Part shown: positions 54,364 to 63,166 of the stretch, piece after piece | Numbering within the stretch: position 1 is the first letter of the stretch | How the letters are laid out: each line of letters opens with the position of its first letter | The notes under the pieces: model-generated | The model's input: only the letters and a program-made list of their open reading frames with translations | The model's database searches: none | Told to the model about the DNA's origin: nothing | DNA from: Komarekiella delphini-convector SJRDD-AB1 | GTDB taxonomy: Bacteria; Cyanobacteriota; Cyanobacteriia; Cyanobacteriales; Nostocaceae | DNA length: 64,000 nucleotides | Assembly: GCF_014831675.1 (NCBI RefSeq) | Contig: NZ_VJXY01000012.1 | Coordinates: 1 to 64,000, forward strand | Direction of reading: 5' to 3' | Made by a program: the position numbers and the translations under genes

Positions 54364-55593
54364 ATGAACAGTTTGGAACAGGTGCAGCAAGCAGAGCTGG
54401 CACTGTTAGAAATTTTTTCTGTAATTGACACTCAGGTCAAGCATAATCTTAAACGAGTGCTAGATGCATTTCGTAATCACCGTGTAGGTACACATCATTT
54501 TGCTGGTGTATCTGGTTACGGGCATGATGATCTAGGACGAGAAACTTTAGATAAAGTTTTTGCAGAAGTGATGGGTGCTCAAGCAGCAGCAGTACGGGTG
54601 CAGTTCGTTTCAGGAACTCATGCGATCGCTTGTGCATTATTTGGTGTACTCCGTCCTGGAGATGAAATGTTAGCAGTGGTCGGTTCTCCCTACGATACGC
54701 TTGAAGAAGTCATTGGTTTACGGGGCAATGGTCAAGGTTCTCTTATCGAGTTTGGCATAAATTACCGCCAATTAGAGCTAACCCTGGACGGAACAGTAGA
54801 TTGGCAAGCTTTAAGCACTAGCGTGGCTGATAATACTCGTTTAGTGTTAATTCAGCGTTCTTGTGGCTATTCTTGGCGTCCGAGTCTATCCATTGCCGAT
54901 ATTGAAAAAATTATCCACTTAGTTAAACAGCAAAACCCCAAAACCGTTTGTTTTGTAGATAACTGCTACGGCGAATTTATCGAAACACGAGAACCCACTG
55001 CTGTAGGCGCTGATTTGATGGCAGGGTCTTTAATTAAAAATCCTGGTGGCACTATTGTGAATGCTGGCGGTTATGTCGCTGGTCGAGCAGACTTAGTGGA
55101 AGCAGCCGCTTGTCGCCTTACTGCTCCTGGTATTGGTAGTTATGGCGGTGCTACTTTTGACCAAAATCGCCTCCTCTTCCAAGGTTTGTTTTTGGCTCCA
55201 CAAATGGTAGGAGAGGCAATGAAGGGGACTTATCTTACTGGTTATATATTTGACAAACTTGGTTATGCAGTGAATCCCGCACCGTTTGCTCCTCGTGGGG
55301 ATGTGATCCAAGCAATTAAACTTGGTTCTGCCGAAAAACTCATTGCTTTCTGTAAAGTCATCCAACAGCATTCTCCCATTGGTTCCTATCTTGATCCAGT
55401 TCCAGATGAAATGCCGGGTTACGAGAGCCAGGTAGTTATGGCTGGAGGGACTTTTATTGAGGGGAGTACGTTGGAGTTTTCGGCAGATGGGCCTTTGCGT
55501 GAGCCGTATGTGGTTTATTGCCAAGGGGGGACTCATTGGACTCATGTGGCGATCGCATTGGAGGCGGCGATCAAGGCTGTGGGAGAAGCTTGA
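54364..55593 (+). CDS. Methionine gamma-lyase family PLP protein (aluminium-resistance-like)
   Basis: This 409-residue PLP enzyme belongs to the Met_gamma_lyase family (PF06838-type), once annotated as an aluminium-resistance protein. Motifs are HFAGVSGYGHDDLGRETLD, QFVSGTHAIACALFG, VFVDNCYGEF (written CFVDNCYGEF here), the PLP Lys in SLIKNPGGTIVNAGG, and YGGATFDQNRLLFQG. Whether it truly cleaves methionine is unproven. It starts 92 bp from divergent desC and so shares an upstream region with it. ATG 54364 is the first in frame and complete. Confidence 0.9.
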   Translation: MNSLEQVQQAELALLEIFSVIDTQVKHNLKRVLDAFRNHRVGTHHFAGVSGYGHDDLGRETLDKVFAEVMGAQAAAVRVQFVSGTHAIACALFGVLRPGDEMLAVVGSPYDTLEEVIGLRGNGQGSLIEFGINYRQLELTLDGTVDWQALSTSVADNTRLVLIQRSCGYSWRPSLSIADIEKIIHLVKQQNPKTVCFVDNCYGEFIETREPTAVGADLMAGSLIKNPGGTIVNAGGYVAGRADLVEAAACRLTAPGIGSYGGATFDQNRLLFQGLFLAPQMVGEAMKGTYLTGYIFDKLGYAVNPAPFAPRGDVIQAIKLGSAEKLIAFCKVIQQHSPIGSYLDPVPDEMPGYESQVVMAGGTFIEGSTLEFSADGPLREPYVVYCQGGTHWTHVAIALEAAIKAVGEA

Positions 55594-55625
55594 TTGGGGT
55601 ATACAAGTTATATGAGTTAAGATTG

Positions 55626-55655
55626 CCTCACGCAGAGGCGCAGAGGCGCAGAGAG
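55626..55655. repeat. Left inverted repeat of the GxxExxY cassette
   Basis: CTCACGCAGAGGCGCAGAGG, then CGCAGAG, is the reverse complement, with small changes, of the repeat at 56051-56079 beyond the GxxExxY gene. Confidence 0.75.
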
Positions 55656-55669
55656 TGAGGCATGGACGA

Positions 55670-56047
55670 ATGGTTGAGAATGAGATTTCAGGTGCAATTG
55701 TGGATGCTGCTTACAAGGTTCACACGAGTTTGGGGCCGGGTTTGCTGGAATCAGTTTATGAGACGGTTATGGATTTTGAGTTAAGGAGGGGAAAGTTACA
55801 GGTTAGAAGACAGGTGGTAATTCCGGTAGTTTATGAGGGTGTTGTTTTGGAGGAAGGCTTTCGCACTGATTTGATAGTCGAAGATAAGGTAATTGTTGAA
55901 CTCAAATCAGTGGAAGTTGTTCATCCAGTACACAAAAAGCAGTTATTAACCTACCTACGTCTTGCCGATAAGCGAGTTGGATTGTTAATCAACTTTAACG
56001 TCTCACTAATCAAAGACGGTATCTCACGGGTAGTCAACAGTCTCTAA
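55670..56047 (+). CDS. GxxExxY-family protein
   Basis: The 125-residue product (from ATG 55670, MVENEISGAIVDAAYKVHTS) has the motif GPGLLESVYE (G-x-x-E-x-x-Y) and the nuclease-like core FRTDLIVEDKVIVELKSV, ending LINFNVSLIKDGISRV. The family (PF13366-type) is a PD-(D/E)xK-like group of unknown function, common in environmental bacteria. A GTG at 55655 would add five residues. It is framed by inverted 25-30 bp repeats, as many copies in cyanobacteria seem to be, which suggests movement as a cassette. Confidence 0.9.
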   Translation: MVENEISGAIVDAAYKVHTSLGPGLLESVYETVMDFELRRGKLQVRRQVVIPVVYEGVVLEEGFRTDLIVEDKVIVELKSVEVVHPVHKKQLLTYLRLADKRVGLLINFNVSLIKDGISRVVNSL

Positions 56048-56050
56048 AAA

Positions 56051-56079
56051 CTCTTCGCGCCTCTGCGTCTCTGCGTGAG
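56051..56079. repeat. Right inverted repeat of the GxxExxY cassette
   Basis: CTCTTCGCGCCTCTGCGTCT, then CTGCGTGAG, starts four bases after the gene and mirrors the left repeat. Relatives of this unit occur beside the Rpn-type gene near 12611-12630. Confidence 0.75.
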
Positions 56080-56082
56080 AAA

Positions 56083-57282
56083 TTATTCCGGTAACTTATA
56101 CTGCCCAACAATCCGCTTAGCAAACTCCGGCACATGCTCCTCTAACTTCTCCGGGTGATTCCGCTTTACATACAAGTAATTACGAGTAAAGTGAGAATCA
56201 ATAGAAAACCGGGCATATTCCAAGCCCTTGGGGCCGATTCTTTCGATTACCACACCCATCAGTTTTGCAGCCCACATCGGAAGGGTAACACCTTTGTCGT
56301 AAGCAGGAATACTTTGTTGTACAGCTTCTTTACGATTACCTTTGGACATCACTGGTTGAGTATCTAATTGGTCTTTCACCAAATCCAGCATTTCTTTACC
56401 TGTGTTATTTCTGACTACAATCCACTGCCAACCAAAGGGTGCGCCCATGTAGCCGACGACTAAATCTGCTAAAGAGTTGACATAATCAAAGCAACTCATA
56501 CAAGATGGGGCAAAGACATCTTTGAGTTGATTGGTTTTTAAGCCAAAGAAAGGCACGGTTTCTGTTGAACCATCCTCATGTTTAAAGTGAACTCGGAAGT
56601 CTTGCATAAATTCGTAATGCACAACTGTATTAGGCGATCGGCTAGTTGTTTCTAAGAATTTTTGCAGTCCGGCACGATTAACATTATCTACACAGGGTGT
56701 ACCTAAAACATAAAGCTTTTCTAGACCAAGTTGTTTTTCTACAGCTCGTAGTGCTTGGATTTGGCAACCAACACCAATTACCAATAGCCGCTTCATTCCC
56801 GATTTTTCGACTTGTTCTAATATGGAAAGGTTTGGCGAAAGTGTTGGTTTATTTACCCGCGCTGCTAGTATTTCTTCTGGGGTACGAGCAATGACGGGCA
56901 TAGGTTGAAAACGGTCTTCTTTGGTGTTTTGGACACAGACAACGCCTTCAACTAAACCGCGATTCAACATTTCAATGGCGATGCTGCTAACAATACCTGT
57001 CCATTGTGCGCCTTCTATGGGCTGCTGTTTTCGTGCCGCCATCATGTCTTGATGGACACCGAAGTAGAGTTCATTGGCGTTATCGAGATCGCGCGATCGC
57101 GTGTGCGCTTTTTCTTCAAGTTCACCTATCTGCTGATTGATAAAGGCGCAGGCTTCCTTGACATAGTGAATATAGTATGTATCGCACAATCCACACTCGC
57201 TACAGAGTTCTTTTGCAGGGCGGCGGCTGGTGGGTTTTAATGCTCTGGCTTTTTTGTGTTTGGTAAAATCAATAGAAGTCAT
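56083..57282 (-). CDS. bciB: Ferredoxin-dependent divinyl chlorophyllide 8-vinyl reductase (BciB / F420-dehydrogenase beta family)
   Basis: The 399-residue protein matches the cyanobacterial slr1923/BciB family, which reduces the 8-vinyl group of the chlorophyll precursor using ferredoxin. CSECGLC (Cys 27, 30, 33) near the N-terminus and further Cys (GVGCQIQALRAVE, GTPCVDNVNRAG, APSCMSCFDYVN) supply Fe-S clusters; the FAD-binding part is SCMSCFDYVNSLADLVVGYMG. The family also includes the F420 hydrogenase beta subunit and plant 7-hydroxymethyl chlorophyll a reductase. Length and ATG 57282 are family-typical. It is convergent with the GxxExxY gene. Confidence 0.9.
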   Translation of the reverse strand: MTSIDFTKHKKARALKPTSRRPAKELCSECGLCDTYYIHYVKEACAFINQQIGELEEKAHTRSRDLDNANELYFGVHQDMMAARKQQPIEGAQWTGIVSSIAIEMLNRGLVEGVVCVQNTKEDRFQPMPVIARTPEEILAARVNKPTLSPNLSILEQVEKSGMKRLLVIGVGCQIQALRAVEKQLGLEKLYVLGTPCVDNVNRAGLQKFLETTSRSPNTVVHYEFMQDFRVHFKHEDGSTETVPFFGLKTNQLKDVFAPSCMSCFDYVNSLADLVVGYMGAPFGWQWIVVRNNTGKEMLDLVKDQLDTQPVMSKGNRKEAVQQSIPAYDKGVTLPMWAAKLMGVVIERIGPKGLEYARFSIDSHFTRNYLYVKRNHPEKLEEHVPEFAKRIVGQYKLPE

Positions 57283-57287
57283 ATAAA

Positions 57288-57701
57288 TTGTTTGTTTTAT
57301 CTAGGAATCGCTTCTATTACAATACCTTCCCAGGTGGAGTATTACCTAGCAAGCCTAACACCAGTGGTGCTACAAGTGCCTTTGAGCATATAAAAAATAA
57401 ATTTTTAAAGAAGATAGAAGCTCCTACACAAGAGGTTTCGCAGCCATTCATCAGCTTTGAAGATAAAGATGTTAATGATGAATTACAGCGACTTAAAGAA
57501 GAACAGTTACTACCATCTAAACCTCAAGACCAGGTTACAGTCAAAAAAGACATTAAATTAATTTTAGTAGAGGCTATTCGGGAAACACAGAAAGCTATGA
57601 AAACCGCTGTTTTAAATCAAGAAGCATCCATCAAGATTATGAAAAAGCTCAATAATAAGCTAAATACTGCAACAAAAGGTTCACATAGCTTTGAAAAATA
57701 A
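57288..57701 (+). CDS. Hypothetical protein, possibly truncated
   Basis: The only in-frame start I can find is TTG 57288 (FVLSRNRFYYNTFPGGVLPS); no ATG or GTG occurs for more than 100 codons. The 137 residues are rich in Lys and Glu, with helical stretches (HIKNKFLKKIEAP, DELQRLKEEQLLPSK, KLILVEAIRETQKAMKTAVL). I recognise no family. Absence of a good start and its abutting the bciB start suggest either a weakly started small gene or the remnant of a longer one. Coding is plausible but not certain. Confidence 0.4.
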   Translation: MFVLSRNRFYYNTFPGGVLPSKPNTSGATSAFEHIKNKFLKKIEAPTQEVSQPFISFEDKDVNDELQRLKEEQLLPSKPQDQVTVKKDIKLILVEAIRETQKAMKTAVLNQEASIKIMKKLNNKLNTATKGSHSFEK

Positions 57702-57771
57702 TTATAATAATCTAGCTTTCAACTGAAGTTTAGACTGAAATACACCGACTGAAAAATTTTCTTTGGAAACG

Positions 57772-59064
57772 CTAAATTGGTAGAGTAATCGTAAACTTCG
57801 TTCCTTGACCAGAGGTTGAGGAGCAGGTGATTTGTCCATTGTGTTTATCAACAATAATTTGGTGGCTGATAGCTAATCCTAACCCAGTACCTTTACCCAC
57901 AGGCTTAGTTGTAAAAGATGGCTCAAAAATTCTAGCTTGCACTTCAGTCGGTATACCAAGAGCATTATCTTCGATGCAAATTGTAACGGCTTGTTGCTGA
58001 TGCTCAACTGATGTAGTGATCATAATGGTGTTAGGGATCTTCTGATCTGAGCGATTTTGATAGAGGTCATCAAATGCATCAATTGCATTAGCGATAATAT
58101 TCATAAATACCTGATTCAATTGTCCAGGATAGCAAGTGATTGGAGGTAACTCACCGTATTGTGTGACAACCTCGATTTTAGAACGGTCTCCTTGATCTTT
58201 AAGTCGATGTTTTAATAGCATTAAGGTACTATCGATTCCTTCGTGAATCTGAAACTTTACCTTAGATGAGATATCGGAGCGAGCAAAGGTTCTAAGAGAG
58301 AGGCTGATGTCCTTAAGACGACAAATTCCCTGGCGCATTGATAACAAAAGTTTTGGTAGATCCTCCGCCAGATATTCTAAGTCAATTTCTTCAAGGAGTT
58401 CTTCGGTTTCCAGGTCTGGATATGGTAGCTTTTGCTGTTGTAGATTTACCAAACGCAGAAGATCCTTCACATATTCCTCAATATGAGAGCAATTTCCACT
58501 AATAAAACCAATCGGGTTATTAATTTCATGACCTATACCTGCGACGAGTTCTCCAAGGGTAGACATTTTCTCACTCTGGATTAGTTGTAGTTGGGTTTGC
58601 TGTAACTGTTGTAAAGATTGGGTTAATTCTGCGGTGCGTTCTTGCACGCTTTGTTCTAGAGTATAGGTAAGATGAGAAATTTTCAGATGTAACTTTAATC
58701 GAGCAATGACTTCTTCCTGTTGGAAGGGTTTGGTAATGTAGTCAACTGCACCAATTTCCAGTCCTTTTACCTTGTCTGTGGTATCGGATAAGGCAGTCAT
58801 AAAAATAATCGGGATATTCTGAGTGATGGAATTGGCTTTCAGCCTGCGGCATGTTTCAAATCCATCAATACCTGGCATCATGATATCTAGGAGGATTAGA
58901 TCGGGAGCCGCGTATTCTACTTGTTCGACCGCTGATTCTCCATCAGTTGCCATGAGGGCTTGCCAGCCATATCCTTGAATCGCTTCAGACATTACCTTAA
59001 GATTATTTGGATTGTCGTCCACCAAAAGGATACGCCTTGGCTTCGAGAAAAAATCGTCCATCAT
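57772..59064 (-). CDS. Receiver domain - histidine kinase hybrid
   Basis: The 430-residue protein begins with a receiver domain (residues 8-125; [10 protein letters not shown], phospho-acceptor Asp60 in [13 protein letters not shown], Lys in YITKPFQ). A coiled coil ([27 protein letters not shown]) leads to a histidine kinase: H-box [22 protein letters not shown]-box [11 protein letters not shown]-boxes EDNALGIP and [14 protein letters not shown]. Such REC-HK proteins act mid-relay, accepting phosphate from an upstream kinase. Its start overlaps the stop of the CHASE2 kinase gene by four bases, so the two are translationally coupled and probably one pathway. Confidence 0.92.
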   Translation of the reverse strand: MMDDFFSKPRRILLVDDNPNNLKVMSEAIQGYGWQALMATDGESAVEQVEYAAPDLILLDIMMPGIDGFETCRRLKANSITQNIPIIFMTALSDTTDKVKGLEIGAVDYITKPFQQEEVIARLKLHLKISHLTYTLEQSVQERTAELTQSLQQLQQTQLQLIQSEKMSTLGELVAGIGHEINNPIGFISGNCSHIEEYVKDLLRLVNLQQQKLPYPDLETEELLEEIDLEYLAEDLPKLLLSMRQGICRLKDISLSLRTFARSDISSKVKFQIHEGIDSTLMLLKHRLKDQGDRSKIEVVTQYGELPPITCYPGQLNQVFMNIIANAIDAFDDLYQNRSDQKIPNTIMITTSVEHQQQAVTICIEDNALGIPTEVQARIFEPSFTTKPVGKGTGLGLAISHQIIVDKHNGQITCSSTSGQGTKFTITLPI

Positions 59065-61865
59065 TGGTGGGACTCCATTGTTACAAAAATTTTGAGGAAT
59101 TTACGTATTTTTCCTGTTTGAAAAGTTGTTGTGAGTTTCGTCAACTCAGCCGCAAAAGCAGCTTGTTGCGGATTTAGCTCAATCAGCTCTTTTAACATTT
59201 CCTCTATTGCCGAGATATCCCCCATCATTGCTAAATGATAGAGTTGTTGCAAGATATCCTGAGAAGGCAACATCAATTCACTATTATCTACTTGCTCATT
59301 CTTGGCAGACAACTGCTGAGGTTTAGATTGAGTATATATCCAGTCAACTTTTAGCACTGATTGCAATGCATTGATTAATTCATCTACCTGGAGGGGTTTG
59401 GGCACAAATGCTGTTGCCCCTGCTTGTAAACTCCGCTGACGATTGTCCTCGAAAACGTTAGCACTAGAGACAATAATCGGAATAGAACAGGTTTGTGGAT
59501 TTTCTTGCAGGTGAACCATGAACTCAAAGCCATCCATATTGGGCATGGCTAAATCGAGGAGAATCACATCCGGGTGATGTTCAGTTGCCAGTTTTAACCC
59601 ATGTTTACCATCTGCCGCTTCCAAGGTTCGACAACCAATTTCTTGCAACAAACTGGTCAACATGGAACGGTGATTGTCATCATCATCAACAATGAGAACT
59701 TGAGTTACACTACCCCGAATCTGGCTGATTTTTTGGTGGCTTGAAGCCGTTTTGCCTTCATTCCATTCGTGAGCAAGCGGTACTGTCAAATCCAGCCAAA
59801 ATAAACTTCCTTCACCCAGATGACTCTGCACCTGAATTTGGCTTCCCATCAATGCGATAATTCTTTGACTGATGGTCAATCCCAAGCCTGTCCCTTCAGA
59901 ACGCTGCCCTGCTGAACCGACTTGCTCAAACGGCAAAAAGATTTTTTCCAGTTGGTCTGGTGACATACCAACACCCGTGTCTTCAATCTGGAAGCGAATT
60001 TTATCTGTTGACTGTTGACTGTTGACTGTTGACTGTAAACCGTCAATTGTGAACTGTGAACTAATAACATCTACTTTGAACGTCACGCAACCACTGTCTG
60101 TGAACTTGATTGCATTACCTAATAAGTTAATTAACACTTGCCGTAGTCGCTTCTCATCTACCTGAATAGCAAGTGGTAGATAATCGCTGATCAAAACATT
60201 AAAGCTAATTCCTTTCTGCTCGGCTCGGATACCACAAATCTCAGTTACACCATGTAAAAAACTAGGCAAATGCACGCTACTAGTAACTAATTCTAATTTC
60301 CGAGCTTCAATTTTTGAGAGATCGAGAATGTCATTAATTAGCATCAGCAAGTGCGAACCACATTGGTGGATAATTCTGACCCCTTCCCGATTTTTGTCTG
60401 TGAGATTTAGCGATCGCTCTAGCACCTGTGCATAACCGAGGATACCATTGAGTGGTGTGCGTAGCTCGTGGCTCATATTTGCGAGAAACTCGCTCTTTGC
60501 TTGGTTAGCAGCATCAGCAGCAAGCTTTGCAATAAGCAGTTCATGAGTTCGCTTTTCGACTTTTGCCTCTAAGGTTTTGGAATAATCTAAAAGTTGAGCG
60601 TTGGCAATTTCTAATTGCTGGTTCGTTTCTTCTAACTTTTGCTGCTTATAAACATTTACCGTTGCAATTACACTGCTAATAAACCCTGCTAGAACAGGCG
60701 TGACCGGAATCAAAACACCAGATAAGAATATATAGTAGCTACCTCCTATCAATACCCCACTCAGACCCACAGTTGCCCAGAGAATTTTACCACCAGGAAT
60801 TTGCAACTTCCTCTTCCCACGCGCACTGGCTAACCACAAACTACCCCCAGAACCAAGGAAAGACCACAAAACAATCCAGAGCGACGAAGAGATACCTGAA
60901 ATTCCATAGAGATTGGTTTTCCCTGTTTTTGCCCCTCGCACCAGTTGGAGAGCAATATTGGCATGAATTACCACACCAGGAGTCGGTTTTTGAGCAGATA
61001 TCAAGGATGAACTGAAGGGTGTGCTAAAAAAGTCATTGGTACTAGCAGCAGTTGAACCAACAAACACCATGCGATCGCGCATTAAATCTACGTCAAGTTT
61101 TCCTGCTAAAACATCACGCATGGTAACTGTGCGAAATGTAGCTTCTGAACCATGCCAATTCAGGAGAATTTGATAACCTCCAATATCGGCATCACTATAA
61201 CCTGCTTCTTGGTTTTTGAGTGGCTGGTAAATTGCTTTGCCTAATCGAAACTTCTGCTGTTTTTCGTCAATACTTTCTAAGGTAATATTTTCAGCTTCTA
61301 AGTACTTGAGGGCTACATGAGTTGCCAATCCTGCTTTAATTTTTCCCTCTGACTTGGCATCTTCGGCTGTCAGTAGGGCACGACGCACATGGCGGTCGCC
61401 ATCTAAAACCAAATCAGCTAATCCCACTTGGTCATTTTTTTGCAACTCCGGTGGGGGATTGACTCGCTCGCCAGTAATTTTTTCAACACCAATTAAATTG
61501 GGAGTAGTACGGAAAACTTGCACAAGTTGCTCGTGACCGCTTCCTTCTGGCAAATCCCGATATAAATCTAAACCAATAGAACGGGGTTGTTGTGCCTTGA
61601 TTTTTTCTAATAATTTTGCTAATGCCGAGTCAGGAACAGGCCATTTACCCACCGATTGAATATCCTGCTCATCAATGGTGACAATTACAACTTCATCAGC
61701 TATTTCTGATTGCGATCGCAATCGTACCCATTCATCACGAAGTTTCCATTCTGGTAAATTGAAAATTCCTAATGATTGCCCAATCATGACTGTGAGGGCA
61801 ACACTAGGAGTAATAATCAAAATGCTGCGAGTGCGTTGAATAAAAACCTGGAATTTGCGCCACAT
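59061..61865 (-). CDS. CHASE2 sensor hybrid histidine kinase
   Basis: The 934-residue membrane protein has an N-terminal helix (residues 15-33) and an extracellular CHASE2 sensor domain (about 40-310; [20 protein letters not shown]). Further helices (about 325-400) and a coiled coil lead to HisKA with H466 ([15 protein letters not shown]), then HATPase ([32 protein letters not shown]) and a receiver with Asp771 ([13 protein letters not shown]). After the receiver come about 95 residues ([19 protein letters not shown]). Residues about 602-622 are a repeat-derived insertion inside the HATPase region (DNA 60006-60062). Key residues are intact. It is downstream of DUF928 and CHAT genes on the same strand. 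Confidence 0.92.
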   Translation of the reverse strand: MWRKFQVFIQRTRSILIITPSVALTVMIGQSLGIFNLPEWKLRDEWVRLRSQSEIADEVVIVTIDEQDIQSVGKWPVPDSALAKLLEKIKAQQPRSIGLDLYRDLPEGSGHEQLVQVFRTTPNLIGVEKITGERVNPPPELQKNDQVGLADLVLDGDRHVRRALLTAEDAKSEGKIKAGLATHVALKYLEAENITLESIDEKQQKFRLGKAIYQPLKNQEAGYSDADIGGYQILLNWHGSEATFRTVTMRDVLAGKLDVDLMRDRMVFVGSTAASTNDFFSTPFSSSLISAQKPTPGVVIHANIALQLVRGAKTGKTNLYGISGISSSLWIVLWSFLGSGGSLWLASARGKRKLQIPGGKILWATVGLSGVLIGGSYYIFLSGVLIPVTPVLAGFISSVIATVNVYKQQKLEETNQQLEIANAQLLDYSKTLEAKVEKRTHELLIAKLAADAANQAKSEFLANMSHELRTPLNGILGYAQVLERSLNLTDKNREGVRIIHQCGSHLLMLINDILDLSKIEARKLELVTSSVHLPSFLHGVTEICGIRAEQKGISFNVLISDYLPLAIQVDEKRLRQVLINLLGNAIKFTDSGCVTFKVDVISSQFTIDGLQSTVNSQQSTDKIRFQIEDTGVGMSPDQLEKIFLPFEQVGSAGQRSEGTGLGLTISQRIIALMGSQIQVQSHLGEGSLFWLDLTVPLAHEWNEGKTASSHQKISQIRGSVTQVLIVDDDDNHRSMLTSLLQEIGCRTLEAADGKHGLKLATEHHPDVILLDLAMPNMDGFEFMVHLQENPQTCSIPIIVSSANVFEDNRQRSLQAGATAFVPKPLQVDELINALQSVLKVDWIYTQSKPQQLSAKNEQVDNSELMLPSQDILQQLYHLAMMGDISAIEEMLKELIELNPQQAAFAAELTKLTTTFQTGKIRKFLKIFVTMESHQ
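60006..60040. repeat. Heptanucleotide tandem repeat in the kinase gene
   Basis: TGTTGAC is repeated four times followed by the variant TGTAAAC, in frame inside the histidine kinase gene (protein [14 protein letters not shown] on the coding strand). It is an STRR-type expansion in coding DNA. Confidence 0.85.
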
Positions 61866-61918
61866 GTCATACAGTTAATTTTGGTTAGTACTCTACCAAT
61901 CCAACTTTGCTGGCTAAG

Positions 61919-61951
61919 AGATCCCCGACTTTTTAAAGAAGTCGGGGATCT
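61919..61951. repeat. Hairpin repeat / terminator (copy 2)
   Basis: AGATCCCCGACTTTTT-AAAGAAGTCGGGGATCT is the second copy of the hairpin at 42360-42392, with one C-to-T change in the left arm. It sits between the DUF928 and CHASE2-kinase genes and may reduce readthrough. Confidence 0.85.
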
Positions 61952-61968
61952 GACTCACTCATACCTTC

Positions 61969-62976
61969 TTATTTTGCAGATATCACTAATGGAGCCGTTG
62001 CAATTTCTTTCAAACTAACTGAAGTCAGAAGTTCTTCCCATTGCTTAACAAGGGTTGCATTGTTGGGTTGTTCTGCGTATAGTGCCGCAAGTATTGCTAT
62101 ACAGTCATACCAAACTCCATGTTTACCAAAAGCAGTTGCTCGCTTCAATGCATCTTGCTGTTGCATTGCCTTTGCTAGTTCAGCACTGGGTTGAATGCGT
62201 TGAATCCAACCATCAACATAGGGTGTACTTGGACTGAGTTCTCCATTAATTTTCAGCGCCAAGAACCATTGATAGTTTTTGCCAACGGCTAAAGCGGGTG
62301 CATCGGCAGGTAACTTAATGGCGTAGGCGAAGCCCGTCGTAGACATCGCCCCTATTTTTCCAGCAACTTGAATATTCATTTGGTGCTGGGTTTTACCAGT
62401 TTCATCCTTAAGGCTGAAAATGGCTTCTTGGGCATTGGAAGCAGGGATATACACCATCACAGTCGGACGCTCAGACACCGTTGTGCCATAAAAACTCTGA
62501 GGTAAGAGTGCAATTAGCGCGGCTGGGCCTGTTGCTGCTACCGCTGAAGGATTCAAGTAGTAAGTGCCAAGTCGAGAAGCCCCTCCACTCGCCTGCTGGG
62601 GAGCGCCGTTACCTTTAGCTGGGGTAAACAGATTGCCACGAGAAGCCCCTCCACTCGCCTGTTGGGGAGCGCCGTTACCTTTAGCTGGGGTAAATAGATT
62701 GCCACGGGAAGCTCCTCCACTTGCCTGTCTGGGCGCACTATTTCCTTTCTTTGGAGTAAAGAAACTACCACGGGAAGCCCCTCCCGTTGCTTGACTGGGC
62801 GCACTATTTCCTTTCTTTGAAGTAAAGAAACTACCACGGGAAGCCCCTCCCGTTGCTTGACTGGGAGCGCCATTATTAGTCGGCGGAGTAAATGTTACAG
62901 CATAAGCACTGCTCCATAGACCACTAGCAAATAGAGCAATGACGCCCAATGCACTAACTAAACATCGACGTTTCAT
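61969..62976 (-). CDS. DUF928 secreted protein with tandem repeats
   Basis: The 335-residue protein has a signal peptide (residues 1-26, cleaved after SSAYA). Residues 35-135 hold a tandem array of a 22-residue unit of type N[GS]AP-x-QA[ST]GGASRG-x-[FL]FT-x-x-KG, five copies with the last partial. The DUF928 body runs from about 140 (LNPSAVAATGPAALIALLPQS, RPTVMVYIPAS, FSLKDETGKTQHQM). A short repeat-derived segment (GAMSTTGFAYAIKL, DNA about 62319-62350) is inserted in frame. Normal DUF928 proteins have a single GGASRG motif after the signal peptide. DUF928 commonly lies near CHAT and CHASE2 genes. Its function is unknown. Confidence 0.88.
   Translation of the reverse strand: MKRRCLVSALGVIALFASGLWSSAYAVTFTPPTNNGAPSQATGGASRGSFFTSKKGNSAPSQATGGASRGSFFTPKKGNSAPRQASGGASRGNLFTPAKGNGAPQQASGGASRGNLFTPAKGNGAPQQASGGASRLGTYYLNPSAVAATGPAALIALLPQSFYGTTVSERPTVMVYIPASNAQEAIFSLKDETGKTQHQMNIQVAGKIGAMSTTGFAYAIKLPADAPALAVGKNYQWFLALKINGELSPSTPYVDGWIQRIQPSAELAKAMQQQDALKRATAFGKHGVWYDCIAILAALYAEQPNNATLVKQWEELLTSVSLKEIATAPLVISAK
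62572..62874 (-). repeat. Five-copy 66-bp tandem repeat in the DUF928 gene
   Basis: Each 66-bp unit encodes 22 residues containing GGASRG. Units 4 and 5 are nearly identical in DNA and units 1 and 2 differ by few bases, so the array grew in steps. Confidence 0.88.
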
Positions 62977-63166
62977 AATTCACCTCTTGTCTTTGTAAAT
63001 TTTTGATACCAAATATACATCAATTTAAATCCAGTATTCAGTTCGTTAGATAATCCCTAATCAAGCGACTGAAAAGGTATACATCTTATTATTTATAAAC
63101 GATTTCTATCTCTGCTGCTATAAAGCATGTATTTTATTAGACTTAAGTCTACGTAATATTCCTTAT

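Noticed and set aside
60006-60040. Candidate origin iterons
   Set aside because: Heptamers lie inside an intact kinase gene with no dnaA or replication gene nearby, and match the STRR style of Nostocales.
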